Source: Meghimatium bilineatum (lineage: Eukaryota > Mollusca > Gastropoda > Stylommatophora > Philomycidae). Taken from it: a DNA stretch of 64,000 bases. Position numbers and translations under genes: made by a program. Positions 12,064 through 23,162 of this stretch are shown piece by piece; position 1 is the first letter of the stretch, and each line of letters opens with the position of its first letter. The stretch is taken from NCBI GenBank assembly GCA_034231615.1, contig CM067298.1:64353729-64417728 (forward strand), read 5' to 3'. The notes under the pieces were generated by a model. It searched no databases, was not told where the DNA came from, and was given only the letters and a program-made list of their open reading frames with translations.

Positions 12064-12905
12064 CATCAAACCCATAAACCTTCAGGGTTGTAGGGGTGCC
12101 ACTCTAGAAACTTCAACATACATTTCGCTATGCCTTCATGTTGTCAGTTCCTTATTTAAGTGCGGATAATCTTAATCCCGTCTTGTCTTTAATATTGTCA
12201 ACCAATACTTTTTTCTAACCCCCTCTTTTTCTTCCACCCTCAACTGTTTCCTGCAAGATAGTTTTGGAAAGGGAATTGTGTCTCATCACGTGGCCAAACA
12301 CATAAACGTTAGCGACCTTTTACCGCAGCCATGAGATGTCCTTGTTGGCCTACAAGAGTATTTATTTTGTTTCTCGCGTATATGTTGGTTTTATGTTCAA
12401 TATTTCTGTATAATTGTTGGGCAATATTCCCTTGTAAAATTTCGTTTAAAAAACATGTATTCTCCTCTCCGCTGTAACTGTCTAATTCTCACATCCGTAT
12501 TAAATAATAGGTATTATTAGATATTCATACAGATTTATTATCTTCACTGCTGCACTTATTCTGCTCTTACATATGGTATGTAATATGGGCATTGCAGTGG
12601 AGGCTATTTCAAGTCAATTCTTTATTTATGTGTTAGTGCTTCCATCGCCGTCGATACAAAATCCTAAGTATTTTAAGGCATCAATTTCTTCTAACTTCTG
12701 ATACTTTTTCTCGTATAACAAGCGGTTGTGTCCATTCTGTATGCCACTTTCTTGTTTCCCATATGCGTTATCAAAATGGTCTAATAACATTTATTATTTC
12801 TATACTTCGTATTTCAGTTCGGCAGAGATATTATCAATTCCTGGTTTCTTTCTAATTTTTAATGATCGTATAGCATCTTCAACTTTTCTCAAGATTTCAA
12901 AATGA
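12064..12905 (-). mobile_element. LINE-D, longer and older copy
   Basis: On the minus strand this runs from the RT region near 12900 (a KKPGIDNISAEL-like block preceded by VEDAIRSLKIR) to the same 3' end as the copies at 11702 and 33275. The tail ends in 'AAACCCATAAACCTTCAGGG' as read on the plus strand. It is much more diverged and heavily broken. It lies tail to tail with the young copy at 11702-11964, about 100 bp apart. Confidence 0.72.
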
Positions 12906-13088
12906 CATAAAATGGTGATCTGAATCGTTTATGTTATCAAGTATTTCACAGTCTTGAGATGTTGTACGACCGCGGGGGAAAAAAAAGGTATCAGCAATGG
13001 CTAAAGCAGAGATAATACAGACTAGGGAACTTTGCAAAAGATCTGCCTATCCCTATGTGTGCAGGGAGCTCAAAGGTAAGCAAATAGT

Positions 13089-13352
13089 GAAGTAAAGTAA
13101 AGTAACCCATAGCATTTATTAATGCCGTAGGGGTGTGAGATGTTAACGATCTCACATTTCACAGGCTCTGCAAATGAGGGCGGTAGCCATCGACTCTCCC
13201 TCGCAGTCTTTACTTCCCGGATTAATCCGGTACCCATTTAAGGCTGGGTCGACCTGGGAGTCGTTGCTATCTGAAAAACTTTTCCGCCTTAACTAGGGAA
13301 TGAACCCATCACCACTCATATGCGAAGCCAGTGCGCTACGCGGCTCCCTTAT
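13089..13352 (-). mobile_element. SINE-C, tRNA-derived, 10-bp target duplication
   Basis: On the minus strand the head at 13280-13350 looks like a decayed tRNA: a box A region (intact in the sister copy as 'TAGCGCAGTGGTTAGCGCAC') and a box B region beginning 'GGGTTCATTCCC'-like. The body follows, and the tail is 'GGTTACTTTACTTTACTT'. AGCAAATAGT is duplicated at 13079-13088 and 13353-13362. The box A part is shortened here compared with 41117-41389. Confidence 0.9.
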
Positions 13353-13384
13353 AGCAAATAGTATAGGGCAATGATTCATAATGT

Positions 13385-13700
13385 TTTCACCACTGAAGAC
13401 CCCCCCCCACTTCACATATATTTCTTTTCGGCAAACCACCTATAAATATCTTTCACTGCCACAGACCCCTATAACTATCATTCTTTGTTCCGCACCTCTA
13501 AATAAATATATTTCTCTGCCACAGACCCATATAACTATCATTCTCTGTTTCGCACCTCTATAAATTTCTTTCTCTGCCACAGACCCCTATAACTCTTATT
13601 CTCTGCTCCGCACCTCTATACATTTCTCTGCCACAGACCCCTATAACTCTCATTCTCTGTTCCGCACCTCTATAAATTTCTTTCTCTGCCGCGGATCCTC
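13385..13700. repeat. 54-60 bp tandem repeat, about five copies
   Basis: The core 'CTCTGCCACAGACCCCTATA' recurs near 13454, 13514, 13573, 13628 and 13685. The spacing varies from 54 to 60 bp. It is CT-rich, and the ORF over it is a product of the repeat. Confidence 0.85.
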
Positions 13701-14144
13701 CCGTAAATACTATTTTCATACGAAGATGCATTTTTAATTGCTATTTATAAGTAAATGTTGTCTGATAGAGTATTTGACATTCTGTATGTCTTTCTATTTT
13801 TATATTTGGTAATGTATACTTTTTATTACACATAGTTCATAACAGCAATCATAGTCAACTATAGCAATCATAGGCAATAAGAACAACTGGAATAATAAAT
13901 TGCAGAGATGAACCATTACAGAACAAGGGTGATTGACTGGTAGCACACTATAATACGAAAAAAATGAGAACATTATGAACATGCTCCTTTCAGTTCTGCC
14001 TGTAATCAAAATGTCAATTTCACGACCTACAAATGAGCTCTCATGACATCATGGTCGTGTGCAACTGCAACAAACTGGCATTAATCATTAATCTATTATA
14101 ACGATGTTATATTTGACACTGTTCACTCTTCAAAGTTCTCTGTG
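13701..14144. other. No gene recognised
   Basis: Nothing is supported apart from a short near-duplicate 'AGCAATCATAG' pair near 13855. Confidence 0.45.
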
Positions 14145-14240
14145 CACTGCCACGTCATAGAAGGGAAGAAAAGAATAGCTAAACTGTGATCTGTCATGCA
14201 TGCCATAAAAGGTCACATGAGGTTTGGAGTGAATTTGTTT
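14145..14240 (+). mobile_element. SINE-B remnant (head region)
   Basis: Decayed similarity to the first third of SINE-B: 'GAAGGGAAGAAAAGAATAGC' and 'CATGCATGCCATAAAAGG' in the right order and spacing. The tail is missing. Confidence 0.55.
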
Positions 14241-14317
14241 GCTTCATTACACAAATAAAATACATTCCAAAATGTAAGTAGGAACTGATCACGTAATGTT
14301 TTATTAATTCTCTAGAC

Positions 14318-15110
14318 CATAGGTTTCCAATTTGAGCGGTACTGCCCAGCCCCCCCCCCCCCCTCAACGGGAGCTGAAGCTTTCTGGGAAGGGGGAACGA
14401 TAGTGGGTTCATAAATCAATTAGGGGCGTTCAGGCGGTCTAGAGGTCGGTAGCTCCTTTTTAAATATAATTAAAAATTAATTATTTTCGTTATTTTGCGA
14501 TTGGATAATAATTGAAATATTGAATAGTCAATCTACAATTATAAGGTTATGAATTTAATTTAAAGAAAACAAAAAAGTTATTGCCGCTTTTGTGGGGAAA
14601 CTTCTGTTCAAGCGGAATCTAGACCGATGTGAATATAGCCACTTAAATTTATCAGCAGTGACTCTCAAAAAGGAAGATTTACTTATCTTGGACAATAGCA
14701 ATGCTGATTTCAATGAGCGATTCAGGGATATTCAAAACACGAACATACCAGATTGGGCTTCAGATCCTTTGTCACATAAACACAGCAGGATCATCAAATT
14801 TAGAAGAATAACTCATAGAACACACAACAAATGAAGAACTAAAAATAAAATTCACAAGTGGATACCAAAAGTGATAGCTTCAGAAATCAACACCAACACT
14901 GTACAAAGGATTATGGGAAATAGTGAAGACATTATTAATTGCATTTCCATCTTCTTATTTGACTGAGTGTAGGTTTAGTGCTGTAGTGAATTTACTTTCT
15001 AAGAAAAAAAACCGATTGCGTATAACTGAGCGTGACGATTTACGATTTACGACTGTTGAAAGTTGAACCCAATATTAACAAACTTTTGAAAATGTATCAG
15101 GTTCATCCTT
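14318..15110 (+). mobile_element. hAT remnant, ZBED5/Buster-like, internally deleted
   Basis: The left part begins CATAGGTTTCCAATTTGAGC, followed by a C-rich stretch and 'AGGGGCGTTCAGGCGGTCTA', which is the usual non-coding end of this hAT group. The transposase C-terminal part follows: at 14592 a segment with FNERFRDIQNTNIPDWASDP, then after frame shifts PSSYLTECRFSAVVNLLSKK and NRLRITERDDLRF, near 14945-15055. That SAVV-LL-K-RNRL-ITER-DLR block is the hAT dimerisation region. The BED finger and most of the catalytic core are absent. I could not find a right terminal repeat. Confidence 0.78.
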
Positions 15111-15281
15111 CACATTAATTTCTTATGTATGCCCTTGTATTTTATTTCAAAAGTTCAAAGTAAATAATTTTGTAAAATATTTTAGGGTGTTTTAATTACT
15201 ACAATTATATTATTACTAATGTAATGGAATCTCTTAATTCGCATTCTGAATTTTCATATCTAAACCATTGTATGAAACTGT

Positions 15282-15521
15282 TGTTCAAAGGGTTCAAAAA
15301 TCGTAGAGGATTGACTTCACTGTACTCGGTTTTCCATATGTACGTCACTCTCAACGAAGCGGCACGCCGCCTGACGAGATTACCACTTACAACACGTAAC
15401 TCTGTAGCTTCAAGCGATACTCCACAGGGATCTCAGAAAAAATCCACTTCGTAAATAAGACGACACAAGCCGGATTCGAACGAATGATATCTTGAAAGCA
15501 AGGCGAACGCGAAGGAGATCC
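15282..15521 (-). mobile_element. SINE-D, tRNA-like head, 10-bp target duplication
   Basis: The minus strand reads from a head with a box B-like 'CGTTCGAATCCGGC' (near 15480) through a conserved body to a tail near 15290. ATGAAACTGT is duplicated at 15272-15281 and 15522-15531. The second copy is at 34685-34945. Box A is degenerate here but better preserved in the second copy. Confidence 0.83.
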
Positions 15522-15531
15522 ATGAAACTGT

Positions 15532-16875
15532 GTATATTGTTATTCCCGCATATTCAATCATTTTGCGGCATAAGCAGTAATGTATCATTAGTTGTTATTT
15601 GCGTCGAACATATCAAACGGCTTGAACGTGGAAAACTGTTATAACGGGGGCGTTACAACATTAATGTCTTGCAAAGTGGGCAGTGACCAGAAACATATAG
15701 ACAGTCACCTACGAGGAAAGTCCAGGCTTACAATTCACGCAATATCTTTCCTAGACAATCTGCTTCCAGGACAATTAACCTACAAGAAAGGTCATGTATT
15801 CAACCAGGTCACTGTCTTAATTCTTTGGACAATCTACTTTAAGAAAAGACCACATGTTCAACTAGGTTACTTGATGTCTAAATTAATTCTATGGACAGTA
15901 CTTTTTTAGGCTACAGATCATCACATGTCTAAATTCCATGCATAGTGCAATACCAGAAACTTCATACTTTCTACCAGGTCAAATAACATCTTTATCCTCT
16001 GGACAGTCTACTTCTATGATTGATTCTTGATTAGTAATCAGTGTCACTGGGGGCATTCCCATAAGTGATGTTCTTGTCATTCCGTCAGCCATGTAATGGT
16101 ATATAAGCTCAGTGTCCAGGTCAGTTGTTGATTACTGGTTGTTTGTTGGATTATCATGAATTTTTTTTATTTTGCCGAGCGTGTTACGAATGTTTCATCA
16201 TAGACATGTAAAAATAAGGACAAAGTAAGTGTTTGTGACAGTGTGAGTAATCTTATAACATAGTCTATCACAGATAGTACCAAAGTTTATCACAGATGTA
16301 CCACTGCATTTATCAGCAGAAAAAGGGATAATTGATGTACATATGAAAATGTCATGCATTTAATTACACTGATACATCGCTTAGCTTTCTGAATGACATT
16401 GTCAAGACTTGTCGAACGTGAATCCTATCTATTATAATGGTATTTTTCCCTGAAAGTGTTAGTGCTCAAATATGTGGCAACTGGCAGTGTGTTGGTGACT
16501 ATCTTTTCTTCAACGAAAACCAGACGATCTTTGCATTGGGTGGATTGATGACTGCATTGTACCTGACACACCAGAGGAAAAGCTGTTCTATGTTTCCTCT
16601 GCACACCCTCAATAGTGTCAAACCTGTTTCTGCCGAGATTTTTCAACAAGTGGTCATTGCCTAAGTGAGGATTCTAACTGGTCCAGCTATCTGCACCTGA
16701 GCAATTGTGTGGGTGCAGGCGTTACAAAGTACAGGACCAGTGACTGTCCTGTGGCAGTCTCGGCGTTATAGTTATGTGACTTTATCCACTTCCATAAGGC
16801 GAAAAAAAACTGATCTCCTGGCAAGGAAAGGTGGATCACTGGAACAAATAGAAAGTGATACGTACTATGAATGTA
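15532..16875. other. No gene recognised
   Basis: Within 15660-15910 an imperfect ~70-bp motif ('TTCTTTGGACAATCTACTTT' and variants) recurs three or four times. The overlapping ORFs at 16425-16664 on both strands have no motif I recognise. I do not call a gene. Confidence 0.45.
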
Positions 16876-18790
16876 ATTGTCTATTGTCTTTCCCCAGGTG
16901 GTTTTTTATGCACTCTTGCCGTTAAGCGTAGGGGTGGTTGGAGATCGAGCTTGCGTTCTAAAGTCAGATGTGTGGCCTCGGCTGTGCTATGTCCGTGTCT
17001 GTTCAGAATGTCCCTGACGTTAATCTATCCATCTTTTCCGTGGCCTTCCTCTGGCTTTGTACACTGATCTCATTTGGTTATATGCCTGTAAGGGCAAATT
17101 TTCGTGATGCATTCTCATAATGTGGCCAAACCACTCGATCTGTTCTCTATCCATGTAATCTGTACACGGTATTATACCTATTCTTTCCCTGATATCTTCA
17201 TTTCGTAATCTATCGAGCCTGGTGACCCCGGCGGCTTTCCTCGAGCATTTCATCTCACTACCTTTCTGTAATGTGAAGATGAGAGAGACCAGGTTTGGCG
17301 ATGGTAACAGTGTTGGTAGGAATATACTATAGATAATTTGTCTTTCAACTTCCATCTCGATCTTGGGGTGAAGAAGTAGTGATGATAGTCGGTATGTTAC
17401 TGCATTTGCCTTTTCACATCTTGTCTCTATTTCTCTATCGAGGCTTCCATTTTCTGTAAAAATACTACCGAGATATTTGATCTCTGTTACTTGTTTTACT
17501 CCTGTATTATCTATCTGTATATTTAGTGGGCTTCATGTTGCATTTTGTACATGTTACAGATAGTGATTAACATGACTTTGTAGTTATCCTTCGTTTTCGT
17601 ATATGAGGCTCTGGTTCAAACGAATCAAGCAAGGCACATCGTGGATGGCAGAGGCTGAAGACACACTGCGAATAGTATGTGAAATGGAAGAAATAGGAAA
17701 GGGCAGTGAATGGGTGGAGGTAGACACTGAGAAGAAATCACTGACTAAAGTAATAATACAACTAGATAAAGCGTGTCGAAAATGGACGGCAGTCAGGGCT
17801 CAAGATACAGTGCACGAACTCGCCCAACTACTCTCGAAACCACAAGACATACTTATATACACAGATGGCTCTGTTAGCAGAAACACAAATAAAAGCGGTT
17901 GGGGTTTTGTTGCCTACATAAATGGCGTGAAGTTGGTTGAGAAATCTTCAGCATATTCTACGGTCACATTGAGCATGAGGATGGAGATAGAGGGAGTTCT
18001 TAAATGGAAGGAAAAAAAAAACAGCAGCTCTTAATTGGGTGATACTTCAACACACTTGGTAATACTCACAGACTCTCAAAGCATGTTGCGCAAGATAGAA
18101 AAGTTCATGCTAAGAAAAGAATGGTGGGACTTATTGAACAACTCAGTTGTCCAGAACATTACATGGATATACTGCCCTGGTCATGCTGGGGTCAGAGGAA
18201 ACGAGAGAGCCGACTTATTGGCAGGCAATGCGGCGATAGACGGCACATTGCTGAGAAGAGATAAAGCAGATTTAATAAAGGCAGTAATAAATTCATTTCA
18301 AGATGCAGATGATGTCAATGAGGCTGAGAACGTACACATACAGATAATGTTAGAAATGGGAATATTCAGAGGTGAGGGGAGGAAAAGTAATTTTTTTTGG
18401 AAAGTCCCGAAGATCACACAATCAACACCTGACCGGAACTATGAGTCTACATACACTGGGATGGCTGCTGGGGAGGAGGGCGGAGCACTTACGGGAATGT
18501 CCCGCGTGCTGTGAAGCCAGTTTCTAAGAATAGAGGCTCTGGTTGTCTGCGAAATGTAGTTCATTTATTTCGTTGTTTAGTTGCTCTGAGTTGTCTTGTT
18601 CTGAGGCGGTGATGTTGCCTTCTGCACTTTTTGCCTCTTTTATTATTCTGTCTATGTATATATTGAATAGCAAGGGTGAGAGCACGCAACCTTGACGTAC
18701 TCCCATTTTTGTATCAAATACGTCTATGATACCATCTGATGTTCTTACTACACATTGGCAGTTCTTATACAAAAATCTTATACTTTCTAA
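16876..18790 (-). mobile_element. LINE-C, RT to 3' end, split by a LINE-B insertion
   Basis: The minus strand, read from 18790, gives FLYKNCQCVVRTSDGI, then GVRQGCVLSPLLFNIYI and the catalytic site as FADN rather than FADD. After the insertion (17617-18532) it continues with IKYLGSIFTENGSLDREIET, RCEKANAVTYRLSSLLLHPK, MKCSRKAAGVTRLDRLRNED, EWFGHIMRMHHENLPLQAYN and KARGRPRKRWID, ending near 16876. This is the RT fingers/palm through C-terminal tail of an APE-type LINE. The 5' end is lost. Sister fragments are at 37555-37960 and 49390-49625. Confidence 0.88.
17617..18532 (+). mobile_element. LINE-B2 with RNase H, nested in LINE-C
   Basis: The 12-bp duplication GAGGCTCTGGTT flanks it at 17605-17616 and 18533-18544, so both ends of the insertion are exact. 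It encodes the RNase H domain of a non-LTR element: IYTDGSVSRN (first Asp), a Glu in the following helix region, ILTDSQSML (second Asp), and WIYCPGHAGVRGNERADLLA (His and last Asp). One stop near 18034 splits the domain into ORFs 17603-18034 and 18035-18514. The 3' end has GECPK/CCEASF-like text, also seen at 46340-46492. It is 5'-truncated. Confidence 0.92.
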
Positions 18791-18794
18791 CAGT

Positions 18795-19195
18795 ATATGA
18801 ATGTAAGAGTATAATAAAAGCAGAATATATGAAAAAGTGGAAGCAGATGCACCCAACTGCTGAACCAAATGACTACCCTTACCATCAAATTTCACGCAAG
18901 GGATAAACCATCATCTTCCGACTACGAACTAGCCACAACATATTGAGAAGTCACATGTTCCGAAAGTTGAAGATTGACGAAACAGACCAGCCCAACTGTG
19001 GACTGAGACTGCAGAACACATTCTTCATTCCTGTCAACTCTACCAAGAAGAGAGGGAGAAAATATGGCCTACTGAGACGGTAATAATTCCAGACTTGAGG
19101 GGTACCATGGATGACCTGAAGCGAATCACACAATTTATTGAAGCTATTGACGCTATAACCTGATATCTGACTGAAGCAAGATGAAGAAGAAGAAT
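18795..19195 (+). mobile_element. LINE-B 3' end, GAA tail
   Basis: The frames read KWKQMHPTAEPNDYPYHQ, RLRTSHNILRSHMFRKLKID, ETDQPNCG and a broken AEHILHSCQLYQEER region. This is the zinc-knuckle-like end seen in the copies at 31418-31730 and 40920-42710. It ends in ATGAAGAAGAAGAAT. It has several frame breaks and is 5'-truncated. Confidence 0.8.
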
Positions 19196-19199
19196 ACAT

Positions 19200-19609
19200 T
19201 ATAGTTCAGTTAATATCTTATTCACTTCCAGGAAAGCGCATGTTTTTAACAAGATTACTCAGTTTTAATTCTAAGAGCAGCCCGAAACAAGGTCACTTAA
19301 TGCTTTCATACTATGCATATCCCTATGTATTCCTATCATCTTTAAAGTCTAGATTATTCACACATTATTTTCCTAACTTAGTTCAGAGATATTTTATTAT
19401 ATAACTTTGCAGTGTAAAAACACGTTTATTAAGTATAATAATGTGATAACACTTTCAATGTATTTCCTTCTATATTCCCATACAATGACATTTTCAATTA
19501 ATATTGTGTTACTACATAGGACGGTGGGATTAAAGCCTATATTGTTGAGGAAAGCCATTTATCATTAGTTTCAATAGTAAAACTATGACAAACATGCATA
19601 TTTTAGAAA
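19200..19609. other. No gene recognised
   Basis: This is an AT-rich spacer with no motif found. Confidence 0.45.
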
Positions 19610-19720
19610 TGTAAGCAGACATGATTCTCTGTCCAAAACCACATTGAAGAGAGCAGTTGAGATCAAATGGGGATACTGAAAATTATGGACAGACAACATC
19701 AACGAATGGATATACACTCG
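19610..19720 (+). mobile_element. LINE-D fragment
   Basis: A decayed copy of the segment around 'GCAGACATGATTCTCTGTCC' and 'TATGGACAGACAACATCAAC' that is intact at 33380-33490. Only about 110 bp survive. Confidence 0.6.
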
Positions 19721-19759
19721 CTGCAGCAAAACATAAATCTAACAGGCGAAACTTGGAAC

Positions 19760-20570
19760 AGTGTATGGTCTTGTTTTGCTAATCACTGGAAACACACATA
19801 ATACACACATATCGACGTTTCGACCAAAAAAGCTTTATCACTTTCACAATAAAATACGACACGTAAGAATGGTACTTTTGACATTCGTATCACATAGAAG
19901 ATAAATCTAGATATAACGCGAAAGAGTAAAAACTAGATGGCTAGAGGTGAAACAATACCAAAAGCAGTAGACAAAACACACCCAAATATTGATGAAACAA
20001 CAGAAAAATGAACAGGACAACAGGATATCATCCGTAGACCTGTAGGTCATTGAACCCAAAAGATCCAATCGTGTAAAATGCAGATATATATATCCACTTA
20101 CTGGCAGTCACATGAATATCATGGGTACCCTGAGAGCCCGTGCCAATGAAGTGGTCAGCAACAGTAGCAGGAGTCTGGTTTTTATGTTATACATATGTTC
20201 ACAGAATAGATGTGTGAGCTTCCTTCCGGTCTCACCTATGTATGCCATGATGGAACGCTTGCAAGTGATGACGTTTCGGGACACACATGTGAAAATCTCA
20301 ATGCTGAAGATGACTTTGGGGAATGTTACAGGCCGGTTCTGTGTGTCATATGCACAGGTGTAGCATTACCGAATTCTGCAGCTGATTGTGCCAAAATGAT
20401 TAGGAAAGTCAGGCTTGAGATGACTCCGGACCAAAATATTTCAGGTGTTCTTTTTACGCCTGTAAGCAACCAGAGAGGGGGGAAGGGAGGGAGTCTCAGA
20501 ACAAATCACGAACTTTCATCAAAGAATGGACCAGTCAAAATGGTTCTATGAAGTTTGGTAACACAACCTG
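19760..20570 (-). mobile_element. Penelope-like element fragment with GIY-YIG endonuclease
   Basis: On the minus strand from about 20375, one frame reads CYTCAY, then CVSRNVITCK, then MAYIGETGRKLTHLFCEHMY, ending near 20190. After a shift, TPATVADHFIGTGSQGTHDI follows. The paired cysteines, AYIGETGR and the downstream FCEH are the hallmark layout of the GIY-YIG domain attached to Penelope-like reverse transcriptases. The non-coding part near 19810-19830 contains 'TGGTCGAAACGTCGATATG' in the same orientation, a 3'-end motif common in such elements. The RT is not recognisable upstream. It is a broken fragment. Confidence 0.78.
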
Positions 20571-20574
20571 TAGC

Positions 20575-21535
20575 ATACAGCTTATTCTACACTGTTAATG
20601 ACAGAAAACTGAAAAATAAGAAACTGATAAATGTTTATGTTGTCATTGTCCTTTGATCATGTCATTTTACTAAACACATATCGACCTGTCAGCCTATTTG
20701 GCAATATGTTTAGTCAGTTTTCCCTTGTGTTTTTACCAGCTTTGCCATTCTTCCTCTCTGATGCTCAGCATTACTACTGCTACATTTGATTATAGTTATT
20801 TATAAATACACTATATAGATGCTTCATATGTGTGCTTAAACAGCCATTAAACAAGTGTAATTAATCCCATTTGTTTATTTCCACATCAAGGATATACATA
20901 ATTGTATGCAAGACAGAACCAACTGTAACAGACAGTATACACAAATACATTACTGTTACTATGTAATGAAATAATACTGAAGAGAAATAATAGTCTATTA
21001 AAAACAAGACATGCAACAGTGAAGAAAGATTTTAAAATAAAAGACACAGAGAGAAGAGACACAAATAACATAAAACATGGACGAAAGATAAAACTTGGAC
21101 AGAGTTACAGTAACAAAAATTAGAGACAGATTAATGGAAATGTGTATTTAATGGTCTAGAACTAATGGAAACTGGGAGTATTCATTGACTAAGTAACCAA
21201 TATTCTTTTTCTATAATTTTCAGTGTAGAGTGTCAGCCTAGCCATAAACAATTTCCAAGTAGCTCCATTCCCTGCAATTCTCTGAAGTGTTCTGTAGCTT
21301 TCTGTTACAAATCTTCATCTGTCAATATACTCCATACATATTCTTCTTTCGCTTGCTTGGAATATGCTTATATCTGAAGTTTTATCTCTTCAATAGAAGT
21401 TTCTGTTACTCCTATATAGGTCTATTAAGTCTGTATAGTTTTTATTCTAGTGTTTTTCTGGTGTGTTTGTCTTAAAAGTCTGGCTGTTTCGTTGGAATGA
21501 GAATACACTTGGGTAGATGTTGGGATCTGATACAG
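20575..21535. other. No gene recognised
   Basis: AT-rich, with short hydrophobic ORFs only. No motif found. Confidence 0.45.
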
Positions 21536-21539
21536 TACA

Positions 21540-22355
21540 TATTTAAATGGTTTGAAACTGTAGCAAACAAATATAGGATTCTGGAAAACCAATATAGCAT
21601 TCTAGAAAAGTAAGTGCATTGTATCTATGGAAGTGGAATAATACTGTGGTTCTACAAAGAGCCAGCTACAAACGGATGCAATTCATAGACAGTATTTCAA
21701 CATGGTGTTCTGAAACATAAATTCAAGATTAGCAACACCATCTGTCACTACAAGGAAAGTTTTTTCTCTAATTTGTGTTAAATAGAGGATACAACAAAAA
21801 ATAATTTTTCGTTTTCTAAAGTGCACATCACCTTATGTTCTATGTAAGTGCTATTGATAAACCTGGTGGTATTGCCAATCTTTAATTTGGTATACATATG
21901 GCTGCGGGGTGAGTTATATTCTGTTCTAAGGCTTAAAATTACAAACACATCTTCTGACCACCATTCTATGCTTTTTCTGTAGGGATTTTATGACATTAAT
22001 TTCCCAGCGATTTGGGTTAGGAAATTTTGTAGTGTGTGAGTCATCCATCATGTCCCTTTCAAGATTTCATTTTCTAAATGTGCATGCCCCACTGTTTTGT
22101 TTAGATGTTTGAAACTTTGTCAAACCATTGGCAACCAAGAATCATTTACATTTAAATTATTTGAAATTGTACCAGACAAATATAGCATCCCAGAAAACAC
22201 ATATACCATTCCTAAAAACACATATATAACATTCCAGAAGGTAAATATAACATTCCAGAAACAAATATAGCATTACAGAAAAGCAAATACATTATATTTA
22301 TGAAAGTGAGAGATTTCTAAGTTTCTACAGAGCCAGCTATAAATGGAATCAAGTC
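21540..22355. repeat. Pair of diverged direct repeats
   Basis: Segment 21540-21705 and segment 22150-22355 share order and wording: 'TTTGAAACTGTA' and 'TTTGAAATTGTA', 'CAAATATAG', then 'AGAGCCAGCTA'. The second copy is expanded by four or five units of 'ACAAATATAGCATTCCAGAA' type between 22165 and 22280. Confidence 0.65.
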
Positions 22356-22359
22356 ATGG

Positions 22360-22785
22360 ACATAATATAAACAGCAAAATCTTTGGAGATCACAGAAATG
22401 AAGTTTTACAGATAATGTCAAGAATCCTACAGACTACTAAATGGGTGGTTCACATCTGTGGCATAATACTAATGATATAAAGTAAAGTTTACCTTATTGA
22501 AATCACAGGTATATTGGGGAATAAGGTGTTATTTTAAATTTTTATTTTACCAATGACACATTAATGGAGGATGTGATCAGCATCAGACCTATGCCTTTAT
22601 AATACCATAAAATCCTGGTACCCATTTCCTTAGACTGGGTCAAAACCATCAGCAGTATAGAATATCATTCGTTAGGTTTTTGATTATTACTAGGATTTCT
22701 GTTGGTCGCCTACGCCAACCGGCACATGATAATGATCTAATACAAACCACCCACTCTACACATGATCAATCTCAGATTGGATATA
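22360..22785. other. No gene recognised
   Basis: No coding signal. A (TA)n run closes the interval at 22782-22800. Confidence 0.45.
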
Positions 22786-22801
22786 TATATATATATATAT
22801 C

Positions 22802-23160
22802 AAATGTCTTCGTAGAATAACTAACACCCATTGGAGTGAATTCAAATTGAATGATAAAATCAGAGAAGAGACACATCAAAATTTCATCACAGATGTTATC
22901 AGAAAACGCTGTTGGTCCTACATCGGGCATGTCCTACACAGAGACACCAACAGAATATACCACCAATCTCTTGAATGGACACCTACAGGCAAAAGAGCAA
23001 GGGGTAGACCAAAAGAAACACTCAGAAGAACAATGCTTAGAGAAAGTAAAACAGCCAATATTCATACTATTCAAGAACTGCACAGAATATCTTTGAACAG
23101 ACAAAATTCAAGAGATCTGACCTCTGCGCTAACTTCAGCGCAAAAGGAAAATGAATGAAT
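22802..23160 (+). mobile_element. LINE-I C-terminal fragment
   Basis: The ORF 22847-23158 (103 aa) reads NDKIREETHQNFITDVIRKR, CWSYIGHVLHRDTNRIYHQS, a GKRARGRPKETLRRTMLRES motif and a final TSAQKENE. This is the post-RT tail of a CR1/RTE-type LINE, with the GH-LHR and GRP-ETLRR pattern. The tail itself is unbroken, but everything upstream is missing. Confidence 0.8.
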
Positions 23161-23162
23161 AT

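Noticed and set aside
11680-12075. ORFs around the LINE-D tail (62 and 101 codons)
   Set aside because: Wrong frames of a LINE tail; the true frame is seen in the copy at 33290-33592.
16425-16664. Overlapping ORFs of 74 and 75 codons on both strands
   Set aside because: Balanced composition but no motif, no conserved context and no second exon.
20112-20551. Plus-strand ORFs of 83 and 113 codons
   Set aside because: They are antisense to the GIY-YIG segment of the Penelope-like fragment.
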